NCBI GenBank assembly: GCA_016710685.1 | Contig: JADJVC010000010.1 | Span: 124,001 to 188,000, forward strand | DNA: 64,000 nucleotides | Reading direction: 5' to 3' | Source of the DNA: Flavobacteriales bacterium | GTDB lineage: Bacteria > Bacteroidota > Bacteroidia > Flavobacteriales_F > PHOS-HE28 | Shown: piece after piece, positions 59,812-64,000 of the stretch | Layout: each line of letters starts with the position of its first letter | How positions within the stretch are numbered: the stretch's first letter is position 1 | Position numbers and translations under genes: made by a program | Notes under the pieces: model-generated | Database searches by the model: none | What the model was told of the DNA's origin: nothing | Seen by the model: the letters and a program-made list of their open reading frames with translations, nothing else

Positions 59812-60974
59812 GTCGTTGGCATAAATAGATCCGATGCGATGCGGTCTGCGAAGTTTTTTCCTTTCGGCGTAAGGATCAAATGTCCATTTATTTCCTGCAA
59901 TTCTTCCAGCGCAAGGTAACGATCGATGGTCTTTGCATTCACCTCCCGGAATTTTCCCCCAAGGGCCGAAATTTCCACGCCCCACATGGTGCGCAGGCCG
60001 GTAAGCAAGCGCTCGTTGATGCGCTGTGCAGGTGTGAGCAATTCCTCCTCCCAAAAGTGCGTTTTACTTTCCACTCCCAACGCATAGCGCATATTGTTCG
60101 CCACATTCCAACGCCGTTTCGCTCCATTGAACGAATGCGCCGAAGGCCCGATGCCGAGGTAGGGCACGCCCTGCCAATAGCTTGTGTTGTGCTTCGCGAA
60201 ATGGCCTTCCTTGCCGAAGTTGCTGATTTCGTACTGGATCAAACCGGCACCGGCAACACGTGCAATGCCGTGCTCGAACTGCGTCGCTTGTTCTTCGTCA
60301 TTCGCAGGAATGATGCGGCCCGTTTGCACCTGTTTGTATAACGCGGTGCGTGCCTCCACGGTGAGGCAGTATGCGGAAAGGTGCGGCATGCCGTGATCCA
60401 GCGCGATGGTGAGCTGCTCATCCCATTCCGCCAGCGACATTCCCGGCAGGCCGTAGATCAGGTCGATGGTCCACGAAGCAAAACCTGCGTTGGCCACTTG
60501 CTCGATCGCGCGAAGCGATTGTAACGCGTTGTGTGCGCGTCCCATCCATTGCAAGCGATCATCACGGAAGCTCTGCACGCCGAGGCTGACCCGTGTAATG
60601 CCGATAGCACGCCAAGCCGCGAGCACGTCTTCGGAAATATCATCGGGGTTCGCTTCGATGGTGATCTCCGCATCGCTATCAACTTTTGCCAGTGATCGAG
60701 CATCCTCAAGTAACAAGCTTAGTTCTTCCGGCGAAAGCAGGCTTGGCGTGCCGCCACCGAAATAAACGGAACCCAAGACAGCGCCATTGAGCTCCCCTAA
60801 GCGCGACCCCAATTCGATGCGCATTGCAGCCAATACGCGCTCCTTCGTGCCCATGGACGTGCTGAAGTGGAAGTCGCAGTACACGCAAGCCTTGCGGCAG
60901 AAGGGGATATGGAAGTATAGGCCGGACACGGTGTTGATGTATGGCCACTCGCGTGTCGCGAGTGCCTGCTGCAT
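59808..60974 (-). CDS. hemW: HemW-type radical SAM haem chaperone
   Basis: 388 residues. The radical SAM cluster motif CRKACVYC holds Cys26, Cys30 and Cys33 after LYFHIPF. Further motifs are SVYFGGGTPSLL, ITIEANPDD, ITRVSLGVQSF, DLIYGLPGMSLAEWDEQL and GIGPSAHSF. The CxxxCxxC pattern lacks the extra Cys typical of true HemN (CPYCxxC). HemW binds haem and helps load it to targets; older annotation as coproporphyrinogen oxidase is doubtful. The ATG overlaps the sensor-kinase stop (TAATG). A GTG 45 nt on (VSGLYFHIPF) is another possible start. Confidence 0.93.
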   Translation of the reverse strand: MQQALATREWPYINTVSGLYFHIPFCRKACVYCDFHFSTSMGTKERVLAAMRIELGSRLGELNGAVLGSVYFGGGTPSLLSPEELSLLLEDARSLAKVDSDAEITIEANPDDISEDVLAAWRAIGITRVSLGVQSFRDDRLQWMGRAHNALQSLRAIEQVANAGFASWTIDLIYGLPGMSLAEWDEQLTIALDHGMPHLSAYCLTVEARTALYKQVQTGRIIPANDEEQATQFEHGIARVAGAGLIQYEISNFGKEGHFAKHNTSYWQGVPYLGIGPSAHSFNGAKRRWNVANNMRYALGVESKTHFWEEELLTPAQRINERLLTGLRTMWGVEISALGGKFREVNAKTIDRYLALEELQEINGHLILTPKGKNFADRIASDLFMPTT

Positions 60975-62476
60975 TACCCCCGCAACGAGATCCTGAACGT
61001 AGTCCCTTTCCCCACCGTGGAGCGCTTCACGAAGATCTTGCCTTTGTGGTAGGTCTCCATAATGCGTTTGGTGAGCGAGAGGCCCAAGCCCCAGCCGCGT
61101 TTTTTTGTTGTGAAGCCGGGCTGGAACACGGTCTTCAGTTGTGATGCAGGAATGCCTTTGCCTGTGTCGGTTACGTCCACGTGTACGTCGTTGCCGTCTT
61201 TTTCCGTGGTGATGGTGATGCTGCCCTCGCCTTCCATGGCATCCACCGCATTGCGGATCAAATTCTCCAGCACCCAGCTGAACAGCGCGCGGTTCAGCGG
61301 AACGGAGATGCCGGGGTCTGCGGCTTGCACGTCGATCTTCACGCGGTTGGGTAAACGCGGACGCAGGTAGGCTACGGTATCGCGGAGCACGAGATCGATC
61401 TTTTCCGGCACGAGGTCAGGCGTGGAGCCGATCTTGCTGAAGCGCTCGGTGATCATCTCCAAGCGCGTTACGTCCTTTCGCATTTCGGGTACGGCTGCGG
61501 GGTCCGTGCCGTTCGCGTCCAGCAATTCCATCCACGCCATCAGGGAACTGAGCGGTGTGCCGAGCTGGTGGGCGGTCTCCTTCGCCATGCCCACCCATAC
61601 CTGGTTTTGCTCGGCGTTGCGGAAGAGGCTGAAGAGCGCGTAGCTCACCAACAAGAACAGCCCGATGATGATGAGCTGCACATAAGGGAAGTAGCGCAGC
61701 TGGGTGATCACGCGGCTTTCCTCGTAGAAAATGTAGTTGCGGCCTCGACCTGCGAGCGATACCTCGATCGGCGGATTGGCCTGTGCCATCGCGGCGATGC
61801 GTTCGTTGAGTTTAGTGGGGTCGTTGATGGTTTCTCCCTCGATGTTGCTATGCTCGATCACATGCGTGCGCGTGCTATCGGTGTAGATCACCGGGACGGC
61901 CGCAGTGTTCATTACGGTTTCGCTGATGAAGCTGCGGATGATGTTGTCCATGACCTGCTGCAGCTCGGTAACGATGCGCGAATCGGTGTAGTGCAAGTAT
62001 TGCTTGCGATCCCCGAAGAGGGTGATGGGAATGGGTTCATGCAAAGCGTCCATGCGCTTTACTTCGGCACGCAGTGAATCGGCGTTGACATCCATGCCCG
62101 TGCGGAGGTTGCGGCTGGTGGTGGGCCTGCCCTTGTCGTCGGTAATGATCACCGGGATGGTGGTGTTGTCGCTCACCACTTTCAGGTAGAAGCTGAGGTC
62201 GTTCACATCATCGCTGGCGAGGTGTACTTGTGCGTCGGCCCAGAGCTCCACGCGCTTGCGTTCCTCTTCGCGAAGCCTGTGGAAAAGCGAGTCCGTGTAG
62301 TTCACCAATTGCGCACGGTTGCGTACCGCCTCTGCCCAGAGCTCCACTTTGCGGCGTTCCTCCTGCCGCACCTTGTTCACGATGGTGCTGCTGTACCACA
62401 ACGAGGCGCCCACGATGGCCATGGCCACCAGTGCGAGCACGAGCTTCCAACGCTGTTTGCGTGAGTAGAGGTTCAT
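60974..62476 (-). CDS. membrane sensor histidine kinase with duplicated periplasmic domain
   Basis: 500 residues. TM1 (about 11-29) and TM2 (about 263-287) bracket an extracytoplasmic region that holds two related halves: (96-172) TTIPVIITDDKGRPTTSRNL ... YLHYTDSRIVTELQ and (183-262) AAVPVIYTDSTRTHVIEHSN ... YIFYEESRVITQLRYFP. Each half is preceded by a basic coiled-coil piece with the pattern EERxxVELWA. The kinase has the H-box MAKETAHQLGTPLSSL with His303, the N-box ENLIRNAVDAM, DTGKGIP and GWGLGLSLTKRI. It autophosphorylates His303 in response to an unknown signal. No response regulator is adjacent. It is the first gene of a run with hemW. Confidence 0.92.
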   Translation of the reverse strand: MNLYSRKQRWKLVLALVAMAIVGASLWYSSTIVNKVRQEERRKVELWAEAVRNRAQLVNYTDSLFHRLREEERKRVELWADAQVHLASDDVNDLSFYLKVVSDNTTIPVIITDDKGRPTTSRNLRTGMDVNADSLRAEVKRMDALHEPIPITLFGDRKQYLHYTDSRIVTELQQVMDNIIRSFISETVMNTAAVPVIYTDSTRTHVIEHSNIEGETINDPTKLNERIAAMAQANPPIEVSLAGRGRNYIFYEESRVITQLRYFPYVQLIIIGLFLLVSYALFSLFRNAEQNQVWVGMAKETAHQLGTPLSSLMAWMELLDANGTDPAAVPEMRKDVTRLEMITERFSKIGSTPDLVPEKIDLVLRDTVAYLRPRLPNRVKIDVQAADPGISVPLNRALFSWVLENLIRNAVDAMEGEGSITITTEKDGNDVHVDVTDTGKGIPASQLKTVFQPGFTTKKRGWGLGLSLTKRIMETYHKGKIFVKRSTVGKGTTFRISLRG

Positions 62477-62533
62477 TCAGGCCGCAGATGTACGGCATCA
62501 AAGGTTAACCGCAAATGTTCGGCTCCAAACCTC

Positions 62534-62631
62534 AACCGCTGATGAACACTGATAAACGCTGATACGGAATTCCGGTTTGGCGGTTGGGTCGAAAGAGTTG
62601 TATCCGTGTACATCCGTGTTCATCCGTGGTT
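62534..62631. repeat. inverted-repeat element, family C
   Basis: 98 bp. Left arm 62534-62563 is AACCGCTGAT-GAACACTGAT-AAACGCTGAT, right arm 62602-62631 is ATCCGTGTAC-ATCCGTGTTC-ATCCGTGGTT. The arms pair at 23 of 30 positions. Each arm is three 10-nt units in register. It fills most of the 170-bp gap between the AsmA-like gene and the kinase gene. Confidence 0.85.
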
Positions 62632-62646
62632 CCAAAACCTGTCTTA

Positions 62647-64000
62647 TCACTCCACGCCGATCACCACTTTGGGCTCGTCTTTATCATCTTTCTGCAACAA
62701 CCGGCCAAGGCCTTTCTTCGGTTTATCCACGGGCGGCGGCGGGGTGTTTTTCTCGTTGCCGAAGTCCACTGAAACGATGCCTTGTTGCGTTGACGATACA
62801 GGTGGGGTGGTTTTTTCTCCGGTGAGAATACCTTTCAAAATGCCCTTCAGCTGCGCGGTTTCTTCCTTCATACGCTCTTTGCGGCGGGCGGCGGCCATGG
62901 CGCCGTCTTGGCCGAATTGCAGGTTGTCCGTGGTGCCGAACATGTGCAGGAAAATGCGCAGGCCGGTACCGTCGTCGATGATGGGGCCGAACTCATCACT
63001 GCTGCTTTGTGCGGTGCGGAAGAGGTCGCCAAGGCGGAAACTGAGATGGTCGTCCACCTCGCCATCGAAGCCATGGGCACCGCTCACCTCCATGTCCATC
63101 ACGGAGCTGCTCACCGTCATCAAAGGCAGGTATACCGTGCGGTCCTTGATCTCGATGCGGTTATCCAGCTTCGCGAAGGTGACGTGCTTCAATTGCTTGC
63201 GGAGTGCATCGGTGTCCACGAACGGCGAGGTGAGCTTGTTCTTTTGCAGGTAGTCCGCAACCTCCATCAGCGAGGCATGATCGTTCAGCTCGCCGTTCAG
63301 CAACGAGATGTCGGCTACGCAGTGCAGCTTGCTTTGGTCGAGGCTGAAATCGGGTCGCAGCGGCGCGGTGAAGGTGAGCTGGGCATCGCCGTGGCCTTTC
63401 ACGTTGGCCGCGGTGATGAAGGTCTGTCCGAAGTTCTGGAATTCGGAAAAGAGCGTGGTAACGTTGATGCCTTTGAGGTCCGCATTGATCGCCAGCGGAT
63501 AAGCAGTAGCTGGTCGTGCATCGAGTTTCAAGCTACCGCTCACGCTGCCTTCCGCCGTGTTGAAGGTGAGCGGTTCCAAGGCAAGTTTTTGGCCCGTCAT
63601 CCGGAAATTGCAGGTGATATCCGTGGCGCGGAACTCTTCAAACTTCAGTTCACCGATGTTTGCTTTGAGGTCGAGGTCGATCTGCGCCGGGAGCGTGAAG
63701 GCATAAGTGGATGATGGCACTGGTGCGGCTTTGGTCTTCGCTTCGAGCATAGAGGCCAGATCGATGGAAGGCGATTTGCCGCGCGCCTCGATGGTAAGCC
63801 GCTGGTCTTTGAAAAGTGCGTAAGGCATCAGGTTGTGAAGCGTGCCGGTAAGCTCCATGGCATTGCCTTGCAAGTTGAAGCGCAGGCCGTGGACGAGCGC
63901 GTCGTTGCCGTCCAAGGCCAGTTCGGCATTCAGTTCCGACACGCGGTGACGGAGGCCTTTCATTTTCAGGCTGGCGTCCTTCAGTTTCACGCTGCCGGTA
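62647..64000 (-). CDS. AsmA-like family protein (partial, 5' end outside the window)
   Basis: The frame is open to the right edge, giving about 451 visible residues. The apparent GTG start at 63990 is an artefact. The region shows AsmA-C/lipid-transfer-like beta repeats (HGLRFNLQGNAMELTGTLHNL, LPAQIDLDLKANIGELKFEEF, NADLKGINVTTLFSEFQNFG, KGHGDAQLTFTAPLRPDF, DLSLLNGELNDHASLMEV-like) and a Lys/Pro-rich C-terminal tail (TPPPPVDKPKKGLGRLLQKD). AsmA-like proteins are anchored in the inner membrane and bridge the periplasm, with roles in lipid transport and outer-membrane biogenesis. Nothing downstream on the minus strand is co-directional within 20 bp; a family C repeat follows. Confidence 0.85.
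   Translation of the reverse strand, partial: TGSVKLKDASLKMKGLRHRVSELNAELALDGNDALVHGLRFNLQGNAMELTGTLHNLMPYALFKDQRLTIEARGKSPSIDLASMLEAKTKAAPVPSSTYAFTLPAQIDLDLKANIGELKFEEFRATDITCNFRMTGQKLALEPLTFNTAEGSVSGSLKLDARPATAYPLAINADLKGINVTTLFSEFQNFGQTFITAANVKGHGDAQLTFTAPLRPDFSLDQSKLHCVADISLLNGELNDHASLMEVADYLQKNKLTSPFVDTDALRKQLKHVTFAKLDNRIEIKDRTVYLPLMTVSSSVMDMEVSGAHGFDGEVDDHLSFRLGDLFRTAQSSSDEFGPIIDDGTGLRIFLHMFGTTDNLQFGQDGAMAAARRKERMKEETAQLKGILKGILTGEKTTPPVSSTQQGIVSVDFGNEKNTPPPPVDKPKKGLGRLLQKDDKDEPKVVIGVE

Noticed and set aside
1..64000. prophage, integrative element or insertion sequence
   Set aside because: No integrase, transposase, phage structural or conjugation gene was recognised, and no long perfect direct repeats flank any block.

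Overview
The window looks like a chromosomal segment of a Bacteroidota bacterium, most likely an uncultured, fairly GC-rich member of the Flavobacteriales. The evidence is type IX secretion system (T9SS) cargo with C-terminal sorting domains (Y/W-PNP type A and 'gliding motility' CHU_C type B), the Bacteroidota gene order ileS - TraR/DksA-like - lspA, a DUF177-rpmF-plsX-fabH-accB-accC operon, and -7 promoter elements of the TAnnTTTG/TAnnTTCG type. No tRNA, rRNA, CRISPR array, transposase, integrase or phage gene was recognised.

Layout. 1-3247: two secreted T9SS cargo proteins, one cut by the window edge. 3406-8520: ileS (with an in-frame repeat insertion and a frameshift), a histone-H1-like/DksA fusion and lspA. 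8527-12207: asd, and divergently a lamin-tail secreted protein. 12347-16974: nuoFEDCBA on the minus strand, only the first six genes of complex I. 17093-21236: an N-terminally short GT-C-like membrane protein, a small membrane protein, a frameshifted DUF502 gene, a coiled-coil secreted protein and a DMT exporter. 21247-23231: a redoxin lipoprotein with a cytochrome c/copper-monooxygenase-like lipoprotein, preceded by a 26-bp palindrome. 23398-26956: RluB-like pseudouridine synthase with a repetitive basic tail, YraN, DUF4412 and LD-carboxypeptidase. 27649-34164: a 2171-residue T9SS adhesin ending in a strong bidirectional terminator. 34258-38799: GT39-like membrane protein, pdxA and a frameshifted M17 aminopeptidase. 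39170-45355: CHU_C surface protein, riboflavin synthase, M1 peptidase and metF. 45421-52161: two NIDO-like/CHU_C surface proteins (one frameshifted), a single-pass anti-sigma-like protein that itself ends in a CHU_C domain, and an ECF sigma factor. 52552-57343: fatty-acid synthesis initiation operon. 57400-64000: serine hydrolase, MmcQ/YjbR protein, cyclase, hemW, sensor kinase and an AsmA-like protein cut by the window edge.

Genes are tightly packed; many neighbours overlap by ATGA or TGATG. Most longer intergenic gaps are filled by dispersed repeats: inverted-repeat elements of about 100-125 bp whose arms are built from three short tandem units (period 8, 9 or 10) ending in GGT, plus three different heptamer tandem repeats. 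A further palindromic repeat sits in frame inside ileS and recurs in part next to the MmcQ gene.

Four otherwise normal genes (ileS, DUF502, M17 peptidase, NIDO/CHU_C protein) are each split by a one-base frame change, three of them a missing base. This could be residual long-read error or real decay, and should be settled before any of these genes is called broken.
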